Part shown: piece after piece, positions 14,853 through 23,861 of the stretch
Layout: each line of letters begins with the position of its first letter
Position numbering within the stretch: position 1 is the first letter of the stretch
Source of the DNA: Schleiferilactobacillus harbinensis DSM 16991
GTDB taxonomy: Bacteria > Bacillota > Bacilli > Lactobacillales > Lactobacillaceae
Assembly: GCF_000425885.1 (NCBI RefSeq)
Contig: NZ_AUEH01000021.1
Span: forward strand, 1 to 46,122
Length of the DNA stretch: 46,122 nucleotides
Direction of reading: 5' to 3'
Program-made: the position numbers and the translations under genes
The notes under the pieces: generated by a model
Seen by the model: only the letters and a program-made list of their open reading frames with translations
Databases searched by the model: none
What the model was told of the DNA's origin: nothing

Positions 14853-17363
14853 ATGTCAGAAAAACCAGATCATATTGCTGTTCGCGGGGGCCGGGTGCAC
14901 AACCTGCGGAATATTGATGTGGACATTCCCTTGAATGCCTTCACCGCCATCGCTGGACTCTCCGGGTCCGGCAAATCGTCGCTGGCCATGGGCATTCTAT
15001 ATGCTGAGGGCTCGCGGCGTTATTTAGACGCCCTGTCAACGTATACCCGCCGGCGAATCAGCCAGGTGGGCCGGGCCGACGTCACCGCTGTGCACCATAT
15101 CCCAGCAGCCATTGCCCTGCGTCAACGGCCCAACGTGCCTAACGAACGCTCCACCGTGGGCACCATGAGCGAAAGCCTGAACGTGCTGCGGTTGATGTTT
15201 TCCCGGATCGCGTCCCATCGCTGTCCCAACGGCCATCAGCTGCCGCCGAGTATTAAGATTGCCCAGGCGGCCGCAGTGACCGGTGAACACATGGGCGAGA
15301 TCACCTGTCCCATTTGCGGCGTCACGTTTCGGCCGCCTTCCGCCGAGGACTTCGCCTTCAATTCAACGGGCGCTTGTCCCACTTGCGGCGGCACTGGGGT
15401 GCTGCGCCAGCTGGTGCCGGAGCGGCTGATTCCGGATCCGACCGAGACCATTGATGAAGGCGCTGTGGCCTCTTGGCGCTTGCCCGGCCGCAACTTTATG
15501 CCGGACGTCGCCCGGGCCATCGGCGTGCGCACCGATGTTCCGTTTGATCATTTGACGAAGAAAGAACAGCACACCGTTCTCCACGGGGCGAAAAAAGGCT
15601 ATCCAGTGGATCTGCCCAGCGCCAACGGACGGGTGTTCCACATGAACAATGCCTTGTTCGAAAACGCCTACAATGCGGTGGAAGACACTGCAGCGAAGGC
15701 CACCAACGAGCGTACCTTGGCCCGCTTGGACCGGTTTTACGCAATGACCGTATGCCCGACCTGTCACGGCAGCCGTTTCAATCCCAAGTTGTTCACCGCT
15801 TTGATCAACGGCCAAAATATTGCTCAGATCAGTCATCTCACCCTGAGCCAGCTGCAGCACTGGAACGATGAACTCGCGGATACATACGATACCGAAATGC
15901 GGGCGCTGGTCAAAAATCTCAGCCGAGAACTGCGCGGATCTTTAAAGCCCTTGCTGGATCTCGGTCTGGATTACCTCACCCTGGACCGGGCGGGCAACAC
16001 CCTGTCGACTGGGGAATTGCAACGGCTCCAGCTGGGCCGCACCCTGCGCAGCGAAACCAACGGTGTCCTCTACGTCTTGGACGAACCCAGTGTTGGCCTG
16101 CACCCCGCCAACGTGGCCGGGTTGGTGGGCATCATTCAGAAACTGATTGCCCTGGGCAACACCGTGGTGGTGGTCGATCACGACACGAATCTGCTCAATG
16201 CAGCTGACTACATGGTGGAAATGGGCCCCGGGGCCGGCCAAGACGGCGGCACGGTGATCGCCCATGGGTCGCTGAACCAAGTGGCGGCGAGCAAAGCGTC
16301 TCATATCGCGCCCTTCTTAACGGGCCAAGCACCGGTGATCGTGCGCCAGCAGACCGCCCCGGACCAGTTAACGGTCCACGGCACGATTCACTTGGCGATC
16401 AACGACTACAACAATCTCCATGGGGTCACCATTGATCTGCCTAAGCGCCGGCTGATCGGCATCTCCGGTTTCTCCGGGGCCGGCAAGACGTCGCTGATCC
16501 TGGATAGTCTGATCCCCGCGATCAAAGCCCAGCGCAAGCACGAGCCGCTGCCCCGCCAAGTTACGGCATTGACAGCCAAGGGCATCCGCCGTGTCGTCAG
16601 CGTGAACTCCGTACCCGTAGGCAAGAATGCCCGCTCCACTGTGGCCACCTATTCCGGTATCTTCGACCATATCCGAGCGCTCTTTGCGCAAACACCTGCG
16701 GCCCAGGCCAAGGGCTGGGATGCGGGCCACTTCTCCTACAACACAGAAGGCGGCGTTTGTCCCAACTGCGGCGGTACAGGGACGATTTCTTTGGATATCC
16801 AGTACCTGCCGGATATGGTTGAAACCTGCCCAGTTTGCCACGGTAAACGCTATAATCCAGAAACCTTGGCGGTGCAGTGGCATGGCCTGAGCATCGCCGA
16901 TGTGCTGGATCTGTCGATTCGCGACGCACTGCCCCTGTTTCAAGACGATCCGGCGATCGCCGCGATTCTGCAGCATCTGGCCGATATGGGACTAGGCTAT
17001 CTGATCTTAGGCGAAAGCACCCCGGCCATCTCCGGCGGCGAAGCCCAGCGGCTGAAGCTGGTCACCGAAATGGGCCGCAACCAAAAGAGCAGCCTCTTTG
17101 TCTTCGACGAACCCAGTGTCGGCTTGCATCCAGAGGACGTCCGGACCCTGCTCAAAGTATTCGAATCATTGCGGAAACAAGGTGCGACGATTATTTACAT
17201 CGAACATGATCTGGATATGCTGGCCAACGCCGACTATCTGGTGGATCTTGGTCCCCGGGGCGGCGATGCAGGCGGTAAAATCATCGCGGCCGGCACCCCG
17301 CAGCAGGTCGCCAAGACGCCAGCCAGTATCACGGGCCGGTATCTCGCGAAGCACCTGCATTAA
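14853..17363 (+). CDS. UvrA2-like excinuclease ATPase lacking the UvrB-binding domain
   Basis: 836 aa, about 110 shorter than standard UvrA. Two ABC modules: Walker A GLSGSGKSS at about 34 and GFSGAGKTS at about 540; signatures LSTGELQRLQL and ISGGEAQRLKL; Walker B VLYVLDEPSVGLHP and LFVFDEPSVGLHPED. Zinc-binding pairs CPICG...CPTCGGTG, CPTCHGSRFNP and CPNCGGTG...CPVCHGKRYNP are kept. Only about 25 residues separate HRCPNGH from CPICG, where UvrA has its UvrB-binding domain. This is the class II UvrA pattern, linked in other bacteria to resistance to DNA-binding drugs or damage tolerance. AAGGGGG precedes the ATG. Confidence 0.9.
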   Translation: MSEKPDHIAVRGGRVHNLRNIDVDIPLNAFTAIAGLSGSGKSSLAMGILYAEGSRRYLDALSTYTRRRISQVGRADVTAVHHIPAAIALRQRPNVPNERSTVGTMSESLNVLRLMFSRIASHRCPNGHQLPPSIKIAQAAAVTGEHMGEITCPICGVTFRPPSAEDFAFNSTGACPTCGGTGVLRQLVPERLIPDPTETIDEGAVASWRLPGRNFMPDVARAIGVRTDVPFDHLTKKEQHTVLHGAKKGYPVDLPSANGRVFHMNNALFENAYNAVEDTAAKATNERTLARLDRFYAMTVCPTCHGSRFNPKLFTALINGQNIAQISHLTLSQLQHWNDELADTYDTEMRALVKNLSRELRGSLKPLLDLGLDYLTLDRAGNTLSTGELQRLQLGRTLRSETNGVLYVLDEPSVGLHPANVAGLVGIIQKLIALGNTVVVVDHDTNLLNAADYMVEMGPGAGQDGGTVIAHGSLNQVAASKASHIAPFLTGQAPVIVRQQTAPDQLTVHGTIHLAINDYNNLHGVTIDLPKRRLIGISGFSGAGKTSLILDSLIPAIKAQRKHEPLPRQVTALTAKGIRRVVSVNSVPVGKNARSTVATYSGIFDHIRALFAQTPAAQAKGWDAGHFSYNTEGGVCPNCGGTGTISLDIQYLPDMVETCPVCHGKRYNPETLAVQWHGLSIADVLDLSIRDALPLFQDDPAIAAILQHLADMGLGYLILGESTPAISGGEAQRLKLVTEMGRNQKSSLFVFDEPSVGLHPEDVRTLLKVFESLRKQGATIIYIEHDLDMLANADYLVDLGPRGGDAGGKIIAAGTPQQVAKTPASITGRYLAKHLH

Positions 17364-17382
17364 ACTCGGCCATAACCTAAAA

Positions 17383-17428
17383 AGGCACTGCCTGCTTGGA
17401 ATTAATTAATTCCAAGCAGGCAGTGCCT
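17383..17428. terminator. Perfect 46-bp palindromic bidirectional terminator
   Basis: AGGCACTGCCTGCTTGGAAT and its exact complement meet at an ATTAATTAAT centre; A-tract on the left, CTCTTT on the right. Placed between convergent genes, it would end both transcripts. Confidence 0.9.
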
Positions 17429-17444
17429 CTTTGTATATCTGACC

Positions 17445-17789
17445 TTATTCGCCCTTGCGACCGCCGGAATACAGGCTGTCCAAGTGCTGCTGGTACCAAT
17501 CCAGCCACTGGGCCTCATCGCTGGAATTCGGTGCCCCGTGCTGGTCGATCAAGGTATTGATCAATTCTTCCAGTTCCGCCCGCTTCTCACGAATCAGCGC
17601 GGCCTTCTTATCTTCGTGGTTAAAGTAGCTGCTCAGCTGCAGCACTTCATTGATGCTGGCCATGACATAATGGTCATCCCATTGGCTGATCTGATCCAAC
17701 TCTTCGTTCTGCTGTTCTGCCAGGTAGAAATCCACAAACGCATTCAGTACTTTATCGCTGACTGCCTGTTGTTCCCCATTGTCACTCAT
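17445..17789 (-). CDS. Hypothetical acidic protein, 114 aa
   Basis: ATG at 17789 with AAGGAGG 9 bases upstream (MSDNGEQQAVSDKVLNAFVD). Soluble, acidic and helical; aromatic-rich C-terminus (WLDWYQQHLDSLYSGGRKGE). No known domain recognised. Same strand as brnQ upstream (68-base gap), possibly co-transcribed. Confidence 0.65.
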   Translation of the reverse strand: MSDNGEQQAVSDKVLNAFVDFYLAEQQNEELDQISQWDDHYVMASINEVLQLSSYFNHEDKKAALIREKRAELEELINTLIDQHGAPNSSDEAQWLDWYQQHLDSLYSGGRKGE

Positions 17790-17857
17790 CAATTAGGTCC
17801 TCCTTAAAATATTCCGAGACGCTCCTAACTTCAGTGTAGGGCGAAAAATGACAGAAT

Positions 17858-19204
17858 TCAAGCGCCCGCACGTGCGCGTCGGTGATCGATCCACGCGCCG
17901 ACGGCAAAGCCGAGGACAGCAGGCAATACCCAGCCGAAACCGGCCTGATACAGCGGCAAAATTTCGCCCCAGTGCAGCAGGACCGCCAACACGGACCAAT
18001 GCTGCAAGCTCGCCGGCAGCCCCGTGATGACGTTCAGCAGCGCCGGAATCAGGCCGAACATCATTGCCCAGGTATAGGTCCAGCGCTGGGCAGGCAGGAG
18101 CGTGCTGGCCAGCGCGGTAAGGATCAGGATGATGGCTAACGGATAGAGCAGGTTCAGCACTGGCATGGACAACGCAATGATGCCATCCAAACCTACGTTG
18201 GCAAACACTGTCGGCAGCCCCGCGGCAATGATGGCCCATACACTATAGGAAATCCGGGGAAACAGCTTATGCATGGATTCGCCAAAGGCTGTCACCAGCC
18301 CTACCCCAGTCTTCAAACAGGCTAAGGTGATGATGATCGCCAGCAGCCAGCTGCCCAAGCGGCCAAAATAATGTTCGGCCAATTGGGCCAGAATCACCCC
18401 GCCGTTGGCTGCCGGGGAGAACGCCCCCCGGGATTGGGCGCCGATGATCGCCAAACCAGCATAGATCACCCCCATCAGGACCATACTGATCACACCGGCG
18501 CGAATCGTATTCGCTGCGATCTGCTTCGGTTCCTTGACGCCCAGTCCGCGCAGGGTGTCGATGACGACGATACCGAAGGCCAGCGAAGCCAGGGCATCCA
18601 TGGTGTTATAGCCCTCCACGAAGCCGGTGTTCAACGGATGGCTGACGTATGTCCCCACCGCGGCATGGCCTAACCCGCCCAACGGCCGCAGCAGCGCCGT
18701 GAGCATCAAGACGCCTAAAAGGATCAAGAACGTCGGCGTCAGGATCTTACCGACGTACTCCATGATCCGCGACGGCTTGCGGGAGAACCACCAGACGGTG
18801 AAGAAGAAGATGACCGAAAAAACGGCCAGAACCAAAGTCTGCTGCCCCGGGGAAACAAAGCGGCGAATGCCCACTTCATAAGAAACCGTTGCCAATCGCG
18901 GGGTGGATAATAGCGGCCCAATGACCAAATACAATAATACCGTGAACAAATAGGCAAACGGCCGATTGACGGCCTTCGCCAAACCAAATACCCCATCCGT
19001 GCGGGTGATGCCAATGGCCACCACACCCAGCAAGGGCAGCCCGACCCCGGTCAGCAAAAAGCCGAGAACAGCCATTCCCACGTGCGATCCGGCTTGCTGC
19101 CCCATAAAGATGGGGAAAATCAAATTGCCCGCGCCAAAAAACATCCCAAACAGCATAATGCCGACAAATCCTAAGTCCCGTCCCCGTAATCTTGGTTTCT
19201 CCAT
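17858..19204 (-). CDS. brnQ: Branched-chain amino acid transporter (LIVCS family)
   Basis: 448 aa from the ATG at 19204 with GGAGG 8 bases upstream; the longer frame start has no ribosome site. MEKPRLRGRDLGFVGIMLFG MFFGAGNLIFPIFMGQQAG is the characteristic BrnQ first-helix region, and about 12 membrane helices follow (for example LLGVVAIGITRTDGVFGLAK, then VNRPFAYLFTVLLYLVIGPL). It imports Leu, Ile and Val with Na+ or H+. The length fits the family. The -35-like TTGACA at the divergent side lies in the space shared with the DUF1275 gene. Confidence 0.93.
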   Translation of the reverse strand: MEKPRLRGRDLGFVGIMLFGMFFGAGNLIFPIFMGQQAGSHVGMAVLGFLLTGVGLPLLGVVAIGITRTDGVFGLAKAVNRPFAYLFTVLLYLVIGPLLSTPRLATVSYEVGIRRFVSPGQQTLVLAVFSVIFFFTVWWFSRKPSRIMEYVGKILTPTFLILLGVLMLTALLRPLGGLGHAAVGTYVSHPLNTGFVEGYNTMDALASLAFGIVVIDTLRGLGVKEPKQIAANTIRAGVISMVLMGVIYAGLAIIGAQSRGAFSPAANGGVILAQLAEHYFGRLGSWLLAIIITLACLKTGVGLVTAFGESMHKLFPRISYSVWAIIAAGLPTVFANVGLDGIIALSMPVLNLLYPLAIILILTALASTLLPAQRWTYTWAMMFGLIPALLNVITGLPASLQHWSVLAVLLHWGEILPLYQAGFGWVLPAVLGFAVGAWIDHRRARAGA

Positions 19205-19331
19205 ACGTTTAGCCTCCAATGTTTGGTGATAACTCATTCTACGAAGATGAGCCCTTTTTGACAACTTTTTTGCCGAGTTCGTGGCATAATAGCAGAGTTC
19301 ACTTTTATTTCAGAAAGGAAGCCTCTGCCCA

Positions 19332-20024
19332 ATGGCTCAGCACCCTAACCACCCGCCCGTTTTCCCGCTCCATGAACAGCTTCCCGCCGCCATGATCCTC
19401 GCCGGCGTGGGCGGCTACATGGATGCTTTTTCATACTTATTACATGGCAATGTCTTCTCCAGCCTGCAATCAGGGAACGTCATTTTGCTCGGCATCCACC
19501 TTGCCCGGGAGCAATGGGCCAGCAGCGGCCACTATCTGCTGCCCTTAGCCGCTTTCTATCTGGGGGCGTTTTTCATCACCCTGCTCGCCCCCTACGTGCA
19601 TAAACCCGGGCAGCGGCGCACCCACATCATCGGGGTCAGTATTGAAATCATCATTCTTTTGCTCACTGCCCTGTTTGGCGCCCGCTTGCCGGACACCGTG
19701 GTCATCGCGATGATGTCGTTCACCGCCGCGATTCAGCTGAGCGTCTTCCGTAAGATGAAAGGCCAGCCATATACGACCACCATGACCACCGGCAATATCC
19801 AGGCCAGCGCGGCTCATTTGGCCAATGCGGCACTGGGCACCTCCACCTTGGCCGGCCACCGCAGCTGGGACCGGATCGCTGTCGCGCTGGGCTTCGGCCT
19901 CGGGGCCTTCCTGTCGGCCAGCCTGGTGCCGCAGCTGGGCCAGCACGCCATCATTGGCGGGGCGGGATTGCTGGTTATCGTGCTGATTCTGCTGCTGCGG
20001 GAGAAGCCTGAATTGACCGCCTAA
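19332..20024 (+). CDS. DUF1275 (YoaK family) membrane protein
   Basis: 230 aa. After a short cytosolic N-terminus, AGVGGYMDAFSYLLHGNVFS SLQSGNVILLG is the DUF1275 signature (GG.MDA, ...QSGN). About six membrane helices follow; a second conserved motif TTTMTTGNIQ lies near residue 155. The family is believed to be an inner-membrane transporter of unknown substrate. AGAAAGGAAG lies 9 bases before the ATG. Divergent from brnQ. Confidence 0.88.
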   Translation: MAQHPNHPPVFPLHEQLPAAMILAGVGGYMDAFSYLLHGNVFSSLQSGNVILLGIHLAREQWASSGHYLLPLAAFYLGAFFITLLAPYVHKPGQRRTHIIGVSIEIIILLLTALFGARLPDTVVIAMMSFTAAIQLSVFRKMKGQPYTTTMTTGNIQASAAHLANAALGTSTLAGHRSWDRIAVALGFGLGAFLSASLVPQLGQHAIIGGAGLLVIVLILLLREKPELTA

Positions 20025-20031
20025 CGCAAAG

Positions 20032-20073
20032 AGCGGCCTGCCCAGCCAATATCAATTGGCTGAGCAGGCCGCT
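20032..20073. terminator. Bidirectional terminator
   Basis: AGCGGCCTGC-c-CAGCCAAT / ATTGGCTG-a-GCAGGCCGCT with TTTT on the right, between the convergent DUF1275 and aminotransferase genes. Confidence 0.9.
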
Positions 20074-20092
20074 TTTGGTATTCCTGAAACAC

Positions 20093-21307
20093 TTAGGACA
20101 AGCCAGCCGCTGTCGCCGGCTGTACCACCGCCTGCGCCAACGCTGCACTTAACCGGGCCGCACCGGTTTGAATGGCTGCCACGTCTTCACCGGTAAAGTT
20201 CAACCGGGCAGCATTTACGACACTCTTCGACGGATACAAATTGCGGGACGGAATATAGGCAATATTTTCATGGGGCAAAACCTCATCTTTAAGCAATTGA
20301 CCCATATCCACGTCTGCTGGCCCAGTCAACCAAACGAAGAACCCGCCCTGGGGATCGTTGACCTTAAAGCCCGCCGGCAAATTGCAGCGCAGGACATTGA
20401 CCATCGCGTCTTTCTTCATCTGGTACGTCCGGCGCAGCTGGACCAAGTGGTCATCCAGACTGTTCTCGGCCAGATAATCAGAAACGGCCACCATGGTCAT
20501 GAAGGGACTCTCTAAGTCCGCCCCATTCTTCAAGTTGGCAATGGCGTCGATCCAACGCTTACCGCCGGATGCCCAGCCCAGGCGCAGCCCCGGAGCCAGG
20601 ATCTTCGAGAAACTGCCTAAAGAAATGACCCGGTCGTCGGTATCCAGGGATTGCAGCGTTGGCAGCTGTTCGCCGGTGAAGCGCAGCCAGCGGTACGGAG
20701 AGTCTTCCAAAATGACCACGTCGTACTGCTTAGCTAAGCGCAGCAGTTCCTGCCGCTTCTTCAAGGACATGACGATACCAGTGGGATTCTGAAAATCCGG
20801 GATCGTGTAGATCATCTTGACGGGATGGGCCATCAGGACCTTTTGCAACGCATGCATGTCCATACCGTCAGATTGCATCGGAACCTCATAATAGGTCGGG
20901 CCGTAGTTATCAAAGGCCCCCAAGGCACCAAAGTAAGTCGGCGCTTCAACGACTAAGCCGTCGCCGGGGTTGATCAGCATCCGGGCCACCAAATCGATGG
21001 CTTGCTGCGCGCCCTGGGTCAAAATAATATCATCGGCCTGAGTCGGCGTACCGTCGTCCGTCAAGCGTGCCGCCAGTTGTTCCCGTAATTTTAAGTAACC
21101 CCGGTTGTCGTGGTATTGCAATATGTTTTGGGACCCGTCGGTGAAAGCGTGCTGGAAAGCTGCGCCCATGGCCGCGTTGGGGAACAGCGCGGCATCCGGG
21201 AACCCGCCGGCAAAGGAGATCAGATTGGCATCGTTGCTGGCCGCAAAGGCGTCGGCGATCCCAGCTTCTCCAGCCTTGATTGTCCGTTCTGCAAATAATT
21301 TTGTCAT
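20093..21307 (-). CDS. PLP-dependent aminotransferase, class I/II
   Basis: 404 aa from the ATG at 21307 (MTKLFAERTIKAGEAGIADA) with GGAGG 9 bases upstream. Fold-type I features: ILTQGAQQAIDLVARML (PLP-phosphate site), DFQNPTGIVM, EDSPYRWLRF (Asp/Tyr contacts) and the Schiff-base Lys in SLGSFSKILAPGLRLGW at about residue 240. Closest layout is the MocR-related 2-aminoadipate/aromatic aminotransferase group without a DNA-binding domain. The substrate is probably an aromatic or branched amino acid. Divergent from a LysR regulator that probably controls it; an amino acid permease follows the regulator. Confidence 0.9.
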   Translation of the reverse strand: MTKLFAERTIKAGEAGIADAFAASNDANLISFAGGFPDAALFPNAAMGAAFQHAFTDGSQNILQYHDNRGYLKLREQLAARLTDDGTPTQADDIILTQGAQQAIDLVARMLINPGDGLVVEAPTYFGALGAFDNYGPTYYEVPMQSDGMDMHALQKVLMAHPVKMIYTIPDFQNPTGIVMSLKKRQELLRLAKQYDVVILEDSPYRWLRFTGEQLPTLQSLDTDDRVISLGSFSKILAPGLRLGWASGGKRWIDAIANLKNGADLESPFMTMVAVSDYLAENSLDDHLVQLRRTYQMKKDAMVNVLRCNLPAGFKVNDPQGGFFVWLTGPADVDMGQLLKDEVLPHENIAYIPSRNLYPSKSVVNAARLNFTGEDVAAIQTGAARLSAALAQAVVQPATAAGLS

Positions 21308-21360
21308 AATCAATGACCTCCTCTAGCGATGGGCTCCGCGGCTCATCTCAATCTCTATGA

Positions 21361-21381
21361 ATAGCATACGGCCTGTGCTAT
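21361..21381. promoter_or_regulatory. LysR-type dyad between aminotransferase and lysR
   Basis: ATAGCA-N9-TGCTAT, a T-N11-A type inverted repeat as bound by LysR regulators, centred about 64 bases from the aminotransferase start and 71 from the regulator start. Confidence 0.6.
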
Positions 21382-21411
21382 GATTAGTAAAACTCAACTT
21401 ATTCAATATTA

Positions 21412-21428
21412 GATGAATTGAATTCATC
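21412..21428. promoter_or_regulatory. 17-bp perfect palindrome upstream of lysR
   Basis: GATGAATTGAATTCATC, 14 bases before the LysR start codon and overlapping its leader; a possible autoregulatory site. Confidence 0.5.
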
Positions 21429-21441
21429 ATTGGAGGTCATC

Positions 21442-22338
21442 ATGGCAGATTTTGCCTATCAAGTCTTTACCGAAGTTGTTCAACAAAAAACCTTCGTGGC
21501 CGCTGCCGCGCGGCTGAACGTCACCCCCAGCGCGGTGAGCCACTCCATTGCCCAGTTGGAAGCGACCCTGGGCTTTCCCCTATTTATCCGGCACCGGACC
21601 GGCGTCGAACTGACTCCGGATGGGGCGACCATTCTTCCCGTGATCCAGGATATTTTGAACAAAGAAGCCCAACTGCAGCAAGTCGCGGACAGCATTCAAG
21701 GGCTGAATTCCGGACTCGTGCGGTTGGGCGCATTTAGTAGTGTGTGCATCAATTGGCTGCCGGGGATTATTCAAAACTTCAAGAAACGCTATCCCCAGGT
21801 CGAGGTCGAAATCTGGCAGGGCACCTTTCCCGAAATTGCCCAGCAGGTGCGCCTAGGCAGTATCGATATCGGCTTCTCCACCCTGCCGGTGGAAGAAAAT
21901 GTCCAAGTCGAACCGGTGGCGGCGGATACGATCCGGTGTGTCACCCCCACCGACTTTCAACCCGCCAACGGTGAATTCGTCACCGGCGCGGATATCGCCC
22001 ACCAGCGCTTCATCCTGCAGCAGGCCGACTACGACGGTGATACGAAGAAAGCCCTGGATCGCTACAACGTTACGCCAAACTCGCTGGCCTATTCCATCGA
22101 TGACCAGTCGATCTTGTCGATGGTGGAGAGCGGCCTGGGCTTTGGCATTCTGCCGGATCTGGCATTGCAGAAGCTGGTGGGGAACGTCAATGTGTTTCCG
22201 TTCTCCGAAACCTTCCGCCGGACGATCTGCGTGCTGACCCGGAAGGAAACGCCGGCTCCGTCGACTAAGAACTTTCTGACTGCGATCCATACGTACTTAG
22301 TGGGGGCATACGGTCAAGATTACTTAGGCCGGGACTAG
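21442..22338 (+). CDS. LysR-family transcriptional regulator
   Basis: 298 aa from the ATG at 21442 with GGAGG 7 bases upstream (MADFAYQVFTEVVQQKTFVA). N-terminal winged HTH at about 1-60 (AAARLNVTPSAVSHSIAQLE ATLGFPLFIRH), then a LysR substrate-binding domain at about 90-290 (GLVRLGAFSSVCINWLPGII, ...LGFGILPD). Divergent from the aminotransferase, with two dyads between them, so it probably controls that gene and itself in response to an amino acid or keto acid. Its TAG stop overlaps the convergent permease stop in a CTAG. Confidence 0.92.
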   Translation: MADFAYQVFTEVVQQKTFVAAAARLNVTPSAVSHSIAQLEATLGFPLFIRHRTGVELTPDGATILPVIQDILNKEAQLQQVADSIQGLNSGLVRLGAFSSVCINWLPGIIQNFKKRYPQVEVEIWQGTFPEIAQQVRLGSIDIGFSTLPVEENVQVEPVAADTIRCVTPTDFQPANGEFVTGADIAHQRFILQQADYDGDTKKALDRYNVTPNSLAYSIDDQSILSMVESGLGFGILPDLALQKLVGNVNVFPFSETFRRTICVLTRKETPAPSTKNFLTAIHTYLVGAYGQDYLGRD

Positions 22339-23645
22339 GACAGATCCTTGGCGGTGGCGGCTTGTCGGCTCATCAGGAAGTAGAACGGGATGGCAACGAT
22401 CAAAGCGCCTAAGCCGAGCACGGCTTGCAACGCGGTGACTTGGAACAGCAGCCAGATACTGACGGCGACAGCGACGACCGGAATCACCGGTCCCAGCGGC
22501 AGCTGGAAACGATCCGCGGCCGTCGCCCGGGTGCGGCGGAAGACCAGCACCGCCAAGCAGGTGGGAATGTATTGGGCAAACCGGGACACGGCACTGATCT
22601 GGGCCAGATAACCGAATTGTCCAGACCAGGCGATCAGAATACTGATGCCGATGGAAATGAGAATGGCCACGTACGGCGCATGCTTACTGTTGCGCTTGGC
22701 AATCATGCTGGGCATCATGTGGTGTTCGGCCAGCGCCACCCCGGAACGCGGGGTGACGTAGCTGGAAGCCACCAAGAAACCGCCCGTGGACAGCAGCGTA
22801 CCCGCCGCGACCAAAGAATTACCGAAGCCGCCGGCAAACTTGGCAAAAGCGGTTTGAATCGGCGCAGTCGTGTGCCCCAAGGCGCTGGCGCCCAGGACAC
22901 CCGTGCAGACGGTTTGAATTAATAAGTAGAACGCCAAGACGATTCCGACCATGATCAGCAGGGCCCGGGGCAGATTCTTCTTCGGGTTCTTCATATCCCC
23001 TGCGGCTACAACGACCCGTTCAAATCCGGCAAAGGCGTAGAACATCGTGACGGCTGCAGCTCCGAAATGACCAGCGGTATAGTGCCCATGGGGAAAGAGC
23101 GGCGTGAAGTTGCCGCCATGAATGAAGAAAATGCCCATGGTGACAAATAGCAGCAGCGGGATCAGTTTGGACAGCGTAACGATATTGTTCACGATTTTGG
23201 ACACTTTGACCCCGGCGATGTTCATCAGAGCCATCAGCCCCAGCAGCACCGTCACGGTGATATTCTTCGCCCAGATATTGGCCAGCGCCGGGAACGTCGC
23301 CCCCAATGCGGTGGCGAAGGCCACGGCCATCGTGGCTTCCGCGATGATCTGGATTGCCCAAGTGACGAAGCCGACTTCGAATCCAACGAAGTCGCCAAAA
23401 GCATCCTTGGCATATAAGTACGGCCCGCCATCCTCATCATAATAGGTGGCGGCTTGCGCAAAACACATGGCAATGCTGATTGCCAGCAGCGCATCAAAGA
23501 TGAGAGAAAAGATACCGGCCGTGCCCATCAGTGACGCAACCTGATTAGGGAGCAGAAAAATACCAGAACCAATAATGCCATTGATGCCTAAGAGAATGAT
23601 GCTAATGAGCCCCAACTGGGCACCTTTTTCGCCATGCGTTTCCAT
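22335..23645 (-). CDS. APC-superfamily amino acid permease
   Basis: 436 aa with about 12 membrane helices. The first, GLISIILLGINGIIGSGIFL LPNQV, has the GIIGSGIF motif of amino acid/polyamine/organocation transporters; a later AGFERVVVAAGDMKNPKKNL is the conserved helix 6 loop. The substrate is unknown, but its position beyond the LysR gene and aminotransferase suggests amino acid uptake for transamination. Convergent with lysR; the two stops overlap within 22335-22338. Confidence 0.9.
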   Translation of the reverse strand: METHGEKGAQLGLISIILLGINGIIGSGIFLLPNQVASLMGTAGIFSLIFDALLAISIAMCFAQAATYYDEDGGPYLYAKDAFGDFVGFEVGFVTWAIQIIAEATMAVAFATALGATFPALANIWAKNITVTVLLGLMALMNIAGVKVSKIVNNIVTLSKLIPLLLFVTMGIFFIHGGNFTPLFPHGHYTAGHFGAAAVTMFYAFAGFERVVVAAGDMKNPKKNLPRALLIMVGIVLAFYLLIQTVCTGVLGASALGHTTAPIQTAFAKFAGGFGNSLVAAGTLLSTGGFLVASSYVTPRSGVALAEHHMMPSMIAKRNSKHAPYVAILISIGISILIAWSGQFGYLAQISAVSRFAQYIPTCLAVLVFRRTRATAADRFQLPLGPVIPVVAVAVSIWLLFQVTALQAVLGLGALIVAIPFYFLMSRQAATAKDLS

Positions 23646-23817
23646 ACTGCCAACCGCCTTCTTATCAGCTATTTGTCATACGGATTTAATAGTACGGTAT
23701 GGCATGCCGAAAGTCAATAAACAAATGCGAATAAACGGCATGATTTTGTTTGTAAATCAGTTAATGTTCGGTTTTTGCAATTACAGTTTCTGGGTTTCGT
23801 CTATCCCGCTGCCAAGG

Positions 23818-23823
23818 TATAAT
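23818..23823 (+). promoter_or_regulatory. Probable -10 of the LVIS_2131-like gene
   Basis: TATAAT 39 bases before the start codon; at 17 bases upstream only a weak TTTCGT -35. Confidence 0.45.
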
Positions 23824-23861
23824 GAAGACAAGCAGTTTTATAGGGAGAGGGGCATATACCC

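Noticed and set aside
19257-19294. TTGACA...CATAAT as a promoter for the DUF1275 gene
   Set aside because: The spacer is 21 bases, too long for a normal sigma-A promoter.
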